A DNA stretch of 64,000 bases from Halomonas stenophila (GCF_014192275.1 NZ_JACHXR010000007.1:116344-180343); one strand, 5' to 3'. Positions 15,216-23,043 are shown, counted from the first letter of the stretch. Notes: generated from the sequence alone by a model not told the origin. Numbers and translations: made by a program.

Positions 15216-16988
15216 ATGAGCGAACTCCCCGACGAGAGCCATCCGGAGGGCCCCTATGACAGTCTGTCCCAGACGCCGATGCCGAAGCTCTCCAATACGG
15301 AGCTCTCGCGCTTCATCGACTTCATCGAGAAGTTCGAGGGGGAGACCGAGCACACTCTCTCCATGAGCCACGGTTACCGGGAGATGCACATGATGCTCCA
15401 TCTCATGCGCAACCACCTGGCCGGGAGACTGACGACGCCCACCTCGCTCGCGGATGCGTCCGGGCTATCCTACGGCACCGCCAAGCGCGGGATCGAGAGC
15501 CTGATCAAGCGCGGGCTGATCCTTTCACGCCCCAGGACGAAATCGGGCAAGACCGTCTCGCTGCACCCCTCGCCCATGATGATCGACGAGTGGGAGAGCT
15601 ATGCCCACCGGATCAAGGGCCTTCTGGGCCCCCTCTTCGGTGTGGATCCGGCGTCGGACTCCGGCCGACGACTCTTCCTTGACGAGGCCTCGACGGGTCG
15701 CGTGATCTCGCCGCCGGCGGTGCTGTCGGCACGGCTTGAACTGAAGGGCGGGCTGCGTGGGCTCATCCACGCCGATCCGACGTTCATGGCGATGCATAAC
15801 CTGAAACAGCAGCTGGAATCGGTCTTCGGCCTCGAGATTCACAACGCTTCCAGGTCGATCGACGACCTGCTTGAGGCGATTCTTGCCAATGCCGGTCGGA
15901 CGAAGTCTCGCTATGACCTCGTGGCCTGTGACCTTCCCTGGTTCGGCGAACTGGCGTCGAAAGGGATGCTGCTGCCCCTCGACCGCTTCATTCGTCGCGA
16001 TGCCTATGACCTTTCCGACTTCCATTCGGTTGCCGTCCAGAGCACGCGCTATGACGGACGGCAATACGGTATTCCCCTGCAGACCACGCCCGAGTTGCTC
16101 TGTTACCGCAAGGATCTCCTCGAGCAGGCACAACTCGATCCCCCGACGACCACCGAGGAGCTGGTCAAGGTCGCCAGGCGGTTGTATGATCCCGCCAGGG
16201 GGCGGTATGGCATTGCCTGGAATGCCGCGAGAGGCACGCCGCTCGGCCACACTTTCACTTTCCTGATGGCCAAGTTCGGCCAGCCGATCATCAATCTTCG
16301 GCGCACCCCGGAGGGTTATGACTTCCAGCACGTTTCGGGCGAGGAGTATCGGCCGATGTTCCAGTCGGATGCGGCTTTTCGTGCCTGTGAGTACATGCTG
16401 GACATCCTGAAATACTCGCCACCCAATATCCTCAACATGGCCTGGTATGAGCGCGCCAAATCCTATGCGTCCGGCGAGTCCTGCATGGCCTACTGCTATA
16501 CGCTGCTGGCTCCTCTCATCGAATTCAATCGGGAGTCACCGGCCTGGGGGAAGACCGGCTATCTGCCTCATCCCGTCGGTAACCATGGCCGCCCGATCAC
16601 CCCGATCGGGGGATATGCCCTGGCCATTCCCGCCAATCTCTCCGAGGAACGTATCGAGAGCGTCTGGACGGCTCTGCGTCACCTGACCTCAGCCAACATG
16701 TCAAAACTCTATATCCTCAATGGCAGCCTGGTGACCCCGCGCTTCAGCGTTAGTCAGGACCCGGAGGTCTCGGCGCTGTCACCGATCATCGACGTCGTGG
16801 ACCGGATGGCCAGGGAGAACGTTCTGCAGGCGTGGCCACGCCCTCCGGTGCCGGGCATCACGGACCTGATCAGTATCGCCGGGCACGAGATCTTCGAGGT
16901 GCTCGACGGGCGTCGCTCCATCAAGAGGGCCCTGTCCTTGGCGCAGGACAGGGCCGATCGGGTAATGCGCGACAGGGGGTGCTACTGA
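15216..16988 (+). CDS. one-component regulator: winged helix fused to ABC-type solute-binding domain (SgrR-like architecture)
   Basis: This 590-residue protein lacks any signal peptide. Residues 54-118 form a MarR/GntR-like winged helix (TTPTSLADASGLSYGTAKRG, then IESLIKRGLILS and a basic wing RPRTKSGKTV). From about residue 180 it reads like an extracellular solute-binding protein of the SBP_bac_1 class: GLIHADPTFMAMHNLKQQLE, YDLVACDLPWFGELASKGMLLPLD, YGIPLQTTPELLCYRKDLLEQA, then a C-terminal lobe with PIGGYALAIP. A cytoplasmic binding domain on a DNA-binding domain implies a ligand-sensing regulator, as in SgrR, although SgrR uses a different binding family. I chose 15216 for its gaggg site; 15183 is an alternative. 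It probably controls this locus. Confidence 0.8.
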   Translation: MSELPDESHPEGPYDSLSQTPMPKLSNTELSRFIDFIEKFEGETEHTLSMSHGYREMHMMLHLMRNHLAGRLTTPTSLADASGLSYGTAKRGIESLIKRGLILSRPRTKSGKTVSLHPSPMMIDEWESYAHRIKGLLGPLFGVDPASDSGRRLFLDEASTGRVISPPAVLSARLELKGGLRGLIHADPTFMAMHNLKQQLESVFGLEIHNASRSIDDLLEAILANAGRTKSRYDLVACDLPWFGELASKGMLLPLDRFIRRDAYDLSDFHSVAVQSTRYDGRQYGIPLQTTPELLCYRKDLLEQAQLDPPTTTEELVKVARRLYDPARGRYGIAWNAARGTPLGHTFTFLMAKFGQPIINLRRTPEGYDFQHVSGEEYRPMFQSDAAFRACEYMLDILKYSPPNILNMAWYERAKSYASGESCMAYCYTLLAPLIEFNRESPAWGKTGYLPHPVGNHGRPITPIGGYALAIPANLSEERIESVWTALRHLTSANMSKLYILNGSLVTPRFSVSQDPEVSALSPIIDVVDRMARENVLQAWPRPPVPGITDLISIAGHEIFEVLDGRRSIKRALSLAQDRADRVMRDRGCY

Positions 16989-17012
16989 GCTATCGCCCGG
17001 GGTGCCGAGGCG

Positions 17013-17816
17013 TCACTGCATGATCATGCCGCCATCGATCATCAGCAGCTGGCCGGTCATGTAGTCCGACTCCGGACTGGCCAGGAAACTTGCCGTGCCG
17101 ACGACATCTTCCGGATAGGAGTAGCGCTTCATCAGGATCATCTTCTCGGCAAGCTCGTCCATGGACTGGCCCTGCTTGTCAAACTTTCCGATGCTGACCA
17201 GGTCCTTGTCCAGCTGTTCCCACAGCTCGGTACGTACGACCCCTGGCCCGTAACCATTCACGGTGATGTTGTGATCCACAAGCGCCTTGGCGCCGCCATT
17301 GATCATGGCCAGCACGGCATGCTTGCTGCAGGCGTAGGGAACCACGTCGTCGAAGGCCTGGCGGGAGAGGATGGAGCCGACATTGATGATCTTGTAGGGA
17401 CCATTCTCCTTGCCCTGCGCGATCATCTGCTTGGCGGCTTCCTGCATGCCGATCAGGCAGCCCATTGCATTGACGTCCATGATCTGGTGCCAGTTCTCCT
17501 CGGTGATGTCGAGAAACATAAGCGGCTTGTTGATGCCGGCGTTATTGACTATCACGTTGAGGCTGCCGAAGGCCTCGACGGTGGCCTTTACGGCGTCCCG
17601 CATCTGGTCACGCTCGGTCACGTTGAGCTTGACGGCGATGGCCTGGCCTCCCTTCTCAGTGATCCGCTTGACGACTTCCTCACAACCTTCCAGATTCAGG
17701 TCCGCTACGCAGATCTTGGCGCCCTGAGCGGCATAGTATTCGGCAACGGCGGCCCCCATCCCACGGGCGGCCCCGGTGATCAGGCAATGCTTTCCAGCCA
17801 GACGAGTCTTATCCAT
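17013..17816 (-). CDS. short-chain dehydrogenase/reductase
   Basis: This 267-residue classical SDR has the cofactor motif TGAARGMG near the N-terminus, NNAG in the middle, a catalytic serine in GSILS and the YxxxK motif in YACSKHAV, and it ends in a GGMIMQ tail. An acidic residue after the second strand (CVADLN) suggests NAD rather than NADP. The ATG at 17816 follows aagaggtga; 12 further in-frame codons upstream have no such site. It converges on the SBP-type regulator with a 24-base gap. A motif shared with the ABC operon control region lies about 190 bases upstream, so it may belong to the same regulon and oxidise a polyol or cyclitol hydroxyl. Confidence 0.87.
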   Translation of the reverse strand: MDKTRLAGKHCLITGAARGMGAAVAEYYAAQGAKICVADLNLEGCEEVVKRITEKGGQAIAVKLNVTERDQMRDAVKATVEAFGSLNVIVNNAGINKPLMFLDITEENWHQIMDVNAMGCLIGMQEAAKQMIAQGKENGPYKIINVGSILSRQAFDDVVPYACSKHAVLAMINGGAKALVDHNITVNGYGPGVVRTELWEQLDKDLVSIGKFDKQGQSMDELAEKMILMKRYSYPEDVVGTASFLASPESDYMTGQLLMIDGGMIMQ

Positions 17817-17899
17817 CGTGTCACCTCTTGGACTTGTTGATGGCAGTGGCACGACGATATGCCATGCCGATAACGGAACCAGGGGAAGGCGTGATAGGC

Positions 17900-17986
17900 G
17901 CTACCCCCGAAAGCGGAGCGAGGCAGGTGGGGTCACGCCGCCTTGCTGAAGCGCATTGTCGGCAAGGCACGCCGATGAGGGGTAGC
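17900..17986. repeat. nested inverted repeats, possible structured element
   Basis: The outer arms gctacccc (17900-17907) and ggggtagc (17979-17986) enclose inner arms gccttgc (17940-17946) and gcaaggc (17962-17968). Both pairs are perfect. It could be a folded leader RNA, a small repeat element or chance in GC-rich DNA. Confidence 0.35.
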
Positions 17987-18005
17987 GGGCCACAAAGGGA
18001 TTCTG

Positions 18006-18015
18006 ACCAGATTGG
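18006..18015. promoter_or_regulatory. second copy of the accagattgg motif
   Basis: Ten bases are identical to 4585-4594 in the control region of the ABC operon, again followed by a T-rich stretch. The eleventh base that would complete the palindrome is A instead of T. It lies 190 bases upstream of the SDR start and 141 bases upstream of aroQ. Confidence 0.4.
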
Positions 18016-18155
18016 ATTTTTTCGCGTTGGTATCTCGATCTCCCTTGCCGGCGGGGGGCGGGTCGACGCCGGCGGAGGGGTCTGGGAACATGAAGCGTCA
18101 ACAGGCAGATGCGAGATGTCCTCGCGTCACGGCAGTCCTCTCCGGAGATAGCACG

Positions 18156-18596
18156 ATGAGTCAAGGTAAAGTCCTGGTCCTGCACGGCCCCAATCTCAAC
18201 CTGTTGGGCATCCGCCAGCCGGAGATCTACGGTCGCGAGACCCTGGAGGACATCGACGACGCCCTGCGCGAGCAGGCCCTGGGGGCGGGCTGGGAGATCG
18301 ACTGCCGGCAGAGCAACCACGAGGGCGAGTTGATCGATGCCATCCATGCCGCCCGGCTCGACGGCACCGTGGCGATCATCATCAATCCCGCCGCCTATAC
18401 CCACACCTCGGTGGCGATCCTCGACGCCCTCAACGCCTTCGACGGCCGGGTCATCGAGGTCCACCTCTCCAACGTCCACAAACGCGAGGCCTTTCGCCAC
18501 CACTCCTACGTCTCGCTGCGCGCCGACGGCGTGATCGCCGGGCTCGGCAGCCGCGGCTATGGCCTGGCCCTGGAGGCGGTGATGGCCGACGCCTGA
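18156..18596 (+). CDS. aroQ: 3-dehydroquinate dehydratase, type II
   Basis: This 146-residue protein matches type II dehydroquinases, which interconvert 3-dehydroquinate and 3-dehydroshikimate. Motifs visible are HGPNLNLLG, the catalytic tyrosine in [29 protein letters not shown] and [20 protein letters not shown] with the catalytic histidine. The start is set by ggaga eight bases upstream; upstream in-frame codons look non-coding. It is not next to accB/accC, the common place of the biosynthetic copy, but sits between two aromatic catabolic clusters. A catabolic role for quinate or shikimate is possible but unproven. Confidence 0.93.
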   Translation: MSQGKVLVLHGPNLNLLGIRQPEIYGRETLEDIDDALREQALGAGWEIDCRQSNHEGELIDAIHAARLDGTVAIIINPAAYTHTSVAILDALNAFDGRVIEVHLSNVHKREAFRHHSYVSLRADGVIAGLGSRGYGLALEAVMADA

Positions 18597-18609
18597 GGGC
18601 TCTGCGCCG

Positions 18610-18909
18610 TCAGGGCGTGACGAAGAGGCCGCCGTGACGAATCAGCCACAGCACCAGGCTGATCGTCACGAACGAGGCCAGAGTGCTGACTATCAGGGTG
18701 GCGGCGGTGATGTCGCCCAACCCGAAGCGCTGCCCGAACAGCGGGTAGACGCTGATCATCGGCGCGCAGGCGAACAGCAGGGCGAAGTACAGGACGAAGG
18801 TCCCGATCCCCAGCAGCGGCTCGCGGCCGATCAGGCCACTGATCCGGGCCAGGCAGCCCAGGCCGATGATCGAGAAGGTCGGGATGGTGATGGCGAGAAT
18901 ATCGAGCAC
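18610..18909 (-). pseudogene. remnant of an AEC-family (auxin efflux carrier-like) permease with internal deletion
   Basis: A 99-residue frame starts at GTG behind an excellent ribosome site (aaggagg). Residues 1-60 (MLDILAITIPTFSIIGLGCLA and following) look like the first two membrane helices of an AEC carrier, and residues 68-95 (DITAATLIVSTLASFVTISLVL) like the last helix. Full-length carriers have about 300-320 residues in ten helices, so some 200 middle residues appear deleted in frame. It converges on aroQ with 13 bases between stops. It could still make a short membrane protein, but transport function is very unlikely. Confidence 0.65.
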
Positions 18910-19010
18910 CCCGGGCCTCCTTGCCGTTGCGTTCCCGTCTCATGTGGAAGACACGCGATGGGCCGCCGCCGGCACGCGGCGGCCGCTGGCGGTCCACCCT
19001 GCTCGTAGCT

Positions 19011-19790
19011 TCAACTGACGTGGGTCCGTATCAGGCGCACCTTGTCCTGCAGCAGTGGCAGGAACGACTGGGTCAGGGTGTCGAAGTCGATGCGCGCGGC
19101 GTTGGTGCTGATGTTGATGGCACCGAGCAGCTTGCCGTGGGCGTCGAACGCCGGGACGGCCAGGGAGCGAAGTCCCGGGTCCAGTTCCTGGTCGACGATG
19201 CTGTAGCCCTGCAGACGCACCTGCGCGATGCAGTTGCGCAGCTGGACCGGGTCGGTGAGGGACCTGGCGGTATGCGCCTCCAGCGTCACCCGCTGGAGAT
19301 AGCGCTCCAGCTCGTCATCGGGGAGCTGGGCGAGCAGCACCCGCCCCATGGACGTGTAGGCCGCCGGCAGGCGCGTCCCCACCGACAGGGTGATGGCCAT
19401 CAGCCTGTGCTTGGCGGAAGAGCGCGCCACATAGATCACCTCGTCGCCGTCCAGGACCCCCAGCGACGAGGATTCCCCGATCTCGTCGGTGATGTCCTCG
19501 AGATACTGCTGGATCACCGAGCGGTAGTTGTTGGCCGAGAGGAAGGCGTAGCCGAGCTGCAGGACCTTGGGCGCAAGCTCGAAATGGCGCTGGGTCTTGC
19601 GCACATACCCAAGCGAATGCAGCGTCAGCAGGAAGCGCCGGGCCCGGGCCCGGTTCATGCCGGTGCGCGCGGCGACCTCGCTGAGCGTCATGCGCGGGTG
19701 CTCCTCGTCGAAGGCCAGGATCACTTCCAGCCCGCTGGCCAGGGCCGTGACGAAGTCACGATCATCCGGGCTCAATCCCTCTTCCTGCAT
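19011..19790 (-). CDS. IclR-family transcriptional regulator, PcaR/PcaU-like
   Basis: This 259-residue protein has an N-terminal IclR winged helix (FVTALASGLEVILAFDEEHPRMTLSEVA and ARTGMNRARARRFLLTLHSLGYV) and a C-terminal effector domain (YVARSSAKHRLM, LPAAYTSMGRVLLA, SLAVPAFDAHGKLLGAINIS). The family regulates protocatechuate, catechol and 3-oxoadipate genes, usually as a 3-oxoadipate-responsive activator. It is divergent from the CoA-transferase genes, and GTTCG/CGAAC repeats of the kind bound by this family lie between. The start at 19790 is the in-frame ATG that best fits relatives; an upstream start would add 16 residues. Confidence 0.88.
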   Translation of the reverse strand: MQEEGLSPDDRDFVTALASGLEVILAFDEEHPRMTLSEVAARTGMNRARARRFLLTLHSLGYVRKTQRHFELAPKVLQLGYAFLSANNYRSVIQQYLEDITDEIGESSSLGVLDGDEVIYVARSSAKHRLMAITLSVGTRLPAAYTSMGRVLLAQLPDDELERYLQRVTLEAHTARSLTDPVQLRNCIAQVRLQGYSIVDQELDPGLRSLAVPAFDAHGKLLGAINISTNAARIDFDTLTQSFLPLLQDKVRLIRTHVS

Positions 19791-19858
19791 CCTGTCTGTC
19801 TCCCCCTGCCCGATGGTGGCGCCGGGCGCCCCCGACACCGGCCCAATCTAGCACAGCT

Positions 19859-19873
19859 GTTCGGCAAGCGAAC
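19859..19873. promoter_or_regulatory. PcaR-type operator, GTTCG-5-CGAAC
   Basis: This perfect inverted repeat (gttcg gcaag cgaac) lies 69 bases upstream of the IclR regulator start, so it is probably an autoregulatory site. The half-site matches the binding preference of PcaR/PcaU proteins. Confidence 0.6.
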
Positions 19874-20056
19874 ATGGTGATCACCACCTTCCGGGAGGTG
19901 GAATATCGGCAGACCATTAGACCTTGGTCGTAGCCGGATGCCTCGCTCGGGACGCGGAAATACCGTCCCGGCAGGGGGTTAGCGGACGTTTCGCTCGAGT
20001 GGACCAGGACCAGGGGCGGCGTGAGGTTTGACGATCACCGATGGCGGCGCTAGTTT

Positions 20057-20090
20057 GTTCGCATGAAGAATTTCTGTTCGTAAAACGAAC
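20057..20090. promoter_or_regulatory. PcaR-type operator group of three half-sites
   Basis: GTTCG occurs at 20057-20061 and again at 20076-20080, the latter forming a perfect inverted repeat GTTCGT-aaa-ACGAAC ending at 20090. Three half-sites in one cluster resemble the three-repeat operators known for PcaU/PobR. The cluster lies 62 bases before the CoA-transferase start. Confidence 0.65.
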
Positions 20091-20151
20091 ATAGTGGCCG
20101 TCGCCTGGCAGACAGCGGCCGCCGAGCTCACCCCAGCAGAGGTGCACCATC

Positions 20152-20970
20152 ATGGCCGAGTTCCTCAGCTTGCATGACGCGGTGGCGCGCTACGTCGAAG
20201 ACGGCGCCACCGTATGCATGGAAGGCTTTACCCACCTGATCCCCTTCGCGGCGGGCCACGAGGTCATCCGCCAGGGCAAGCGTGACCTGACCCTGATCCG
20301 CATGACCCCGGACCTGGTCTACGACCAGCTGATCGGCGCCGGCTGCGTCAGCAAGCTGATCTTCTCTTGGGGCGGCAACCCCGGGGTGGGCTCGCTGCAC
20401 CGCCTGCGCGATGCCGTGGAGAAGGGCTGGCCCCAGCGGGTCGAGATCCTCGAGCACAGCCACGCCGCCATGGCCTGTGCCTTCGAGGCCGGGGCCGCCG
20501 GCCTGCCGCTGGCCGTGCTGCGCGGCTACGTCGGCAGCGACCTGCCCAAGGTCAACGACCAGATCAGGTTCATCGAGTGCCCCTTCACCGGGGAGCGCCT
20601 GGCCGCGGTGCCCTCGATCCGCCCCGACGTCTCGCTGGTGCATGCCCAGAAGGCCGATCGCCAGGGCAACGTGCTGGTGGAAGGCATCGTCGGCGTGCAG
20701 AAGGAAGCCGTGCTGGCCGCCCGGCAGAGCATCGTCACGGTCGAGGAGATCGTCGACGACCTCGGCGTCGAGCCCAACGCCTGCGTGATCCCAGGCTGGG
20801 CGATCAGCGCCATCGCCGTGGCCGAGAGGGGCGCCTATCCCTCCTATGCCCACGGCTACTACGACCGCGACAACCGCTTCTACAAGGAGTGGGACACCAT
20901 CGCCCGGGATCGGGACGCCTTCAACGCCTGGCTCGACGACAACGTCTACAACGCAGGAGGGCAGTCCTGA
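20152..20970 (+). CDS. catI: 3-oxoadipate CoA-transferase subunit A (CatI/PcaI type)
   Basis: This 272-residue alpha subunit belongs to the glutaconate CoA-transferase-like group (SLHDAVARYVEDGATVCMEGF, FSWGGNPGVGSLHR, QKADRQGNVLVEG). With the next gene it would transfer CoA from succinyl-CoA to 3-oxoadipate. It is longer than the SCOT-type PcaI (about 230 residues) and matches the CatI type described in pseudomonads. The regulator upstream, the operators and the thiolase downstream support a role in 3-oxoadipate use. The stop overlaps the next start (TGATG). Confidence 0.88.
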   Translation: MAEFLSLHDAVARYVEDGATVCMEGFTHLIPFAAGHEVIRQGKRDLTLIRMTPDLVYDQLIGAGCVSKLIFSWGGNPGVGSLHRLRDAVEKGWPQRVEILEHSHAAMACAFEAGAAGLPLAVLRGYVGSDLPKVNDQIRFIECPFTGERLAAVPSIRPDVSLVHAQKADRQGNVLVEGIVGVQKEAVLAARQSIVTVEEIVDDLGVEPNACVIPGWAISAIAVAERGAYPSYAHGYYDRDNRFYKEWDTIARDRDAFNAWLDDNVYNAGGQS

Positions 20971-21746
20971 TGCGCACCGAATATACCTCCGCGGAGATGA
21001 TGACCGTGACCGCCGCCCGGGCGCTCGAGAACGGCATGACCTGCTTCGTCGGCATCGGCCTGCCCTCCGAGGCCGCCAACCTGGCGCGGCTGACCCATGC
21101 CCCTGACGTGGTGCTGATCTACGAGTCCGGCACCCTGCAGACCAAGCCCGAGGTGCTGCCGCTGTCGATCGGCGACGGCGAGCTGTGCGAGTCGGCACTG
21201 ACCACCGTCTCGGTGCCGGAGATGTTCCGCTACTGGCTGCAGGGCGGCCATATCGACGTGGGCTTCCTGGGCACCGCCCAGATCGACCGCTACGCCAACC
21301 TCAACACCACCCTGATCGGCGACTACCACGATCCCAAGGTACGCCTGCCGGGGGGCGGTGGGGCCCCGGAGATCGCCACCAACGCCGGGGAGGTGTTCAT
21401 CACCCTCAAGCACTCCAAGCGCACCTTCGTCAAGGACGTCGACTTCGTCACCACCCTGGGCTTCGGCCGTGACGGCAAGGGCCGCGACGGCGTGCCCAAC
21501 ATCGGCCGTGGTCCGACCCGGGTGATCACCGACCTGTGCGTGATGAAGCCCGACCCCGAGACCAGGGAACTCGTGGTTGTCTCGCTGCACCCCGGCGTGA
21601 CGGCCCAGGACGTCATCGAGGCCACCGGCTGGGAGATCCGCTTCGTCGAGGCGCTCGAGAGCACCCCGGAACCCTCGGCCCGTGAACTGGAGGTCCTGCG
21701 CGAGCTGAAGGAGCGGACCAATCGCAAGCATGCCGGCGAGGCCTGA
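20970..21746 (+). CDS. catJ: 3-oxoadipate CoA-transferase subunit B (CatJ/PcaJ type)
   Basis: This 258-residue beta subunit is coupled to subunit A by a TGATG overlap and preceded by aggaggg. The likely catalytic glutamate is Glu52 in LIYESG. Other family segments are CFVGIGLPSEAANLARL, HIDVGFLGTAQIDRYANLN and LPGGGGAPEIATNAGEVFI. Together with the previous gene it forms 3-oxoadipyl-CoA. The ATG at 20970 is chosen because the frame upstream only mirrors subunit A. Confidence 0.88.
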   Translation: MRTEYTSAEMMTVTAARALENGMTCFVGIGLPSEAANLARLTHAPDVVLIYESGTLQTKPEVLPLSIGDGELCESALTTVSVPEMFRYWLQGGHIDVGFLGTAQIDRYANLNTTLIGDYHDPKVRLPGGGGAPEIATNAGEVFITLKHSKRTFVKDVDFVTTLGFGRDGKGRDGVPNIGRGPTRVITDLCVMKPDPETRELVVVSLHPGVTAQDVIEATGWEIRFVEALESTPEPSARELEVLRELKERTNRKHAGEA

Positions 21747-21761
21747 AGAGAGAGACTTTCC

Positions 21762-22967
21762 ATGACTAACGTCTACCTGTGTCATCCGCGGCGTACCGCC
21801 GTGGGCCGCTTCGGCGGCACCCTGGCCGCGGTGCGTCCCGACGACTTCGCCGCCACCCTCTTCCGGGCGGTGCTTGCCGAGGCACCGGATCTCGATCCGG
21901 CCGCCATCGACGAGGTGATCATGGGCTGCGCCAATCAGGCCGGCGAGGACAATCGCAACGTGGCACGCATGTCGTCGCTGCTGGCGGGCCTGCCGACCTC
22001 GGTGCCCGGCACTACCATGAACCGCCTGTGCGGCTCGGGCATGGACGCGGTGGGCACCGCCTTCCGTGCCATCAAGGCCGGCGAGTTCGAGCTGGCGTTG
22101 GCCGGCGGCGTGGAGTCCATGTCGCGGGCGCCCTTCGTGATGGGCAAGGCCGAGACCGCCTTCTCGCGCACCCAGGCGATCGAAGACACCACCATTGGCT
22201 GGCGCTTCATCAACCCGCTGATGAAGAAGCAGTACGGCGTCGACGCCATGCCGGAGACCGCCGAGAACGTCGCCGAGCAGTACCGCATCTCCCGTGAGGA
22301 CCAGGACGCCTTCGCCCTGCGTTCCCAGCAGAAGGCCGAGCGCGCCCAGCAGGAAGGGCGGTTCAAGGAGGAGATCATCGCCATCGAGATCCCGCGGCGC
22401 AAGCAGGAGCCGCTGATCTTCGACCAGGACGAGCACCTGCGCCCGGGCACCACCCTGGAGAAGCTGGCCAGGTTGCCGACACCGTTCCGTGACGGCGGCA
22501 GTGTCACCGCCGGCAACGCCTCCGGGGTCAACGACGGCGCCGCGGCGATGCTGGTGGCCAGCGAGGCCGCGGTGAAGCAGCACGGTCTCCAGCCCATGGC
22601 GCGCATCCTGGGCATGGCCACCGCCGGGGTGGAGCCGGCCACCATGGGCATCGGCCCGGTGCCGGCGGTGCGCAAGCTGCTCGACCGCCTGGGCGTGTCG
22701 CTCGACGAGATCGACATCATCGAGCTCAACGAGGCCTTCGCCGCCCAGGCCCTCGCCTGCCTGCGCGAGCTGGGCATCGACGACCACGATCCTCGGGTGA
22801 ACCCCAACGGCGGCGGCATCGCCCTGGGCCATCCGCTGGGCATGTCCGGCGCGCGCCTGCTGATGACCGCGGCCGTTGAACTGCAGAAGACCGGCAAGCG
22901 CTACGCGCTGTGCACCATGTGCGTCGGGGTGGGGCAGGGCATCGCCACGCTGATCGAGCGGGCCTAG
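21762..22967 (+). CDS. pcaF: 3-oxoadipyl-CoA thiolase
   Basis: This 401-residue thiolase carries the acyl-accepting Cys90 in NRLCGSGMDAV, the conserved NEAFAAQ, the catalytic histidine in GGGIALGHPLGMSGAR and the second catalytic cysteine in CTMCVGVGQG. Length and sequence fit PcaF, which splits 3-oxoadipyl-CoA into succinyl-CoA and acetyl-CoA; a general acetyl-CoA acetyltransferase is less likely in this operon. It starts 15 bases after the CoA-transferase. Confidence 0.93.
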   Translation: MTNVYLCHPRRTAVGRFGGTLAAVRPDDFAATLFRAVLAEAPDLDPAAIDEVIMGCANQAGEDNRNVARMSSLLAGLPTSVPGTTMNRLCGSGMDAVGTAFRAIKAGEFELALAGGVESMSRAPFVMGKAETAFSRTQAIEDTTIGWRFINPLMKKQYGVDAMPETAENVAEQYRISREDQDAFALRSQQKAERAQQEGRFKEEIIAIEIPRRKQEPLIFDQDEHLRPGTTLEKLARLPTPFRDGGSVTAGNASGVNDGAAAMLVASEAAVKQHGLQPMARILGMATAGVEPATMGIGPVPAVRKLLDRLGVSLDEIDIIELNEAFAAQALACLRELGIDDHDPRVNPNGGGIALGHPLGMSGARLLMTAAVELQKTGKRYALCTMCVGVGQGIATLIERA

Positions 22968-23043
22968 GCGCGCGACGCACGACATGCAAGCCGGCGGTCT
23001 GGACGCGCCGGCTCTACCCGGTGCAACGAAAGGAGAGACCGAG

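Larger units (their letters stand above)
17817..18155. promoter_or_regulatory. 339-base divergent intergenic region between SDR and aroQ
   Basis: No gene is visible. It contains a nested inverted-repeat structure (17900-17986), the accagattgg motif shared with 4585-4594, and a T-run (18016-18022). Promoters for both flanking genes are expected here, but I cannot place them with confidence. Confidence 0.45.
19791..20151. promoter_or_regulatory. 361-base divergent control region between the IclR regulator and the CoA-transferase genes
   Basis: No gene is visible. It holds two groups of GTTCG/CGAAC repeats (19859-19873 near the regulator, 20057-20090 near the catabolic genes). The middle (19880-20040) shows only a short GC hairpin and nothing else I recognise. 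Confidence 0.6.

Noticed and set aside
15216..16988. Exported binding protein of a second ABC transporter
   Set aside because: No signal peptide, an N-terminal winged helix, and no permease or ATPase genes beside it.
18610..18909. Genuine short membrane protein rather than a remnant
   Set aside because: Both ends match distant parts of the ten-helix AEC fold, which is better explained by an internal deletion; kept as a pseudogene with moderate confidence.
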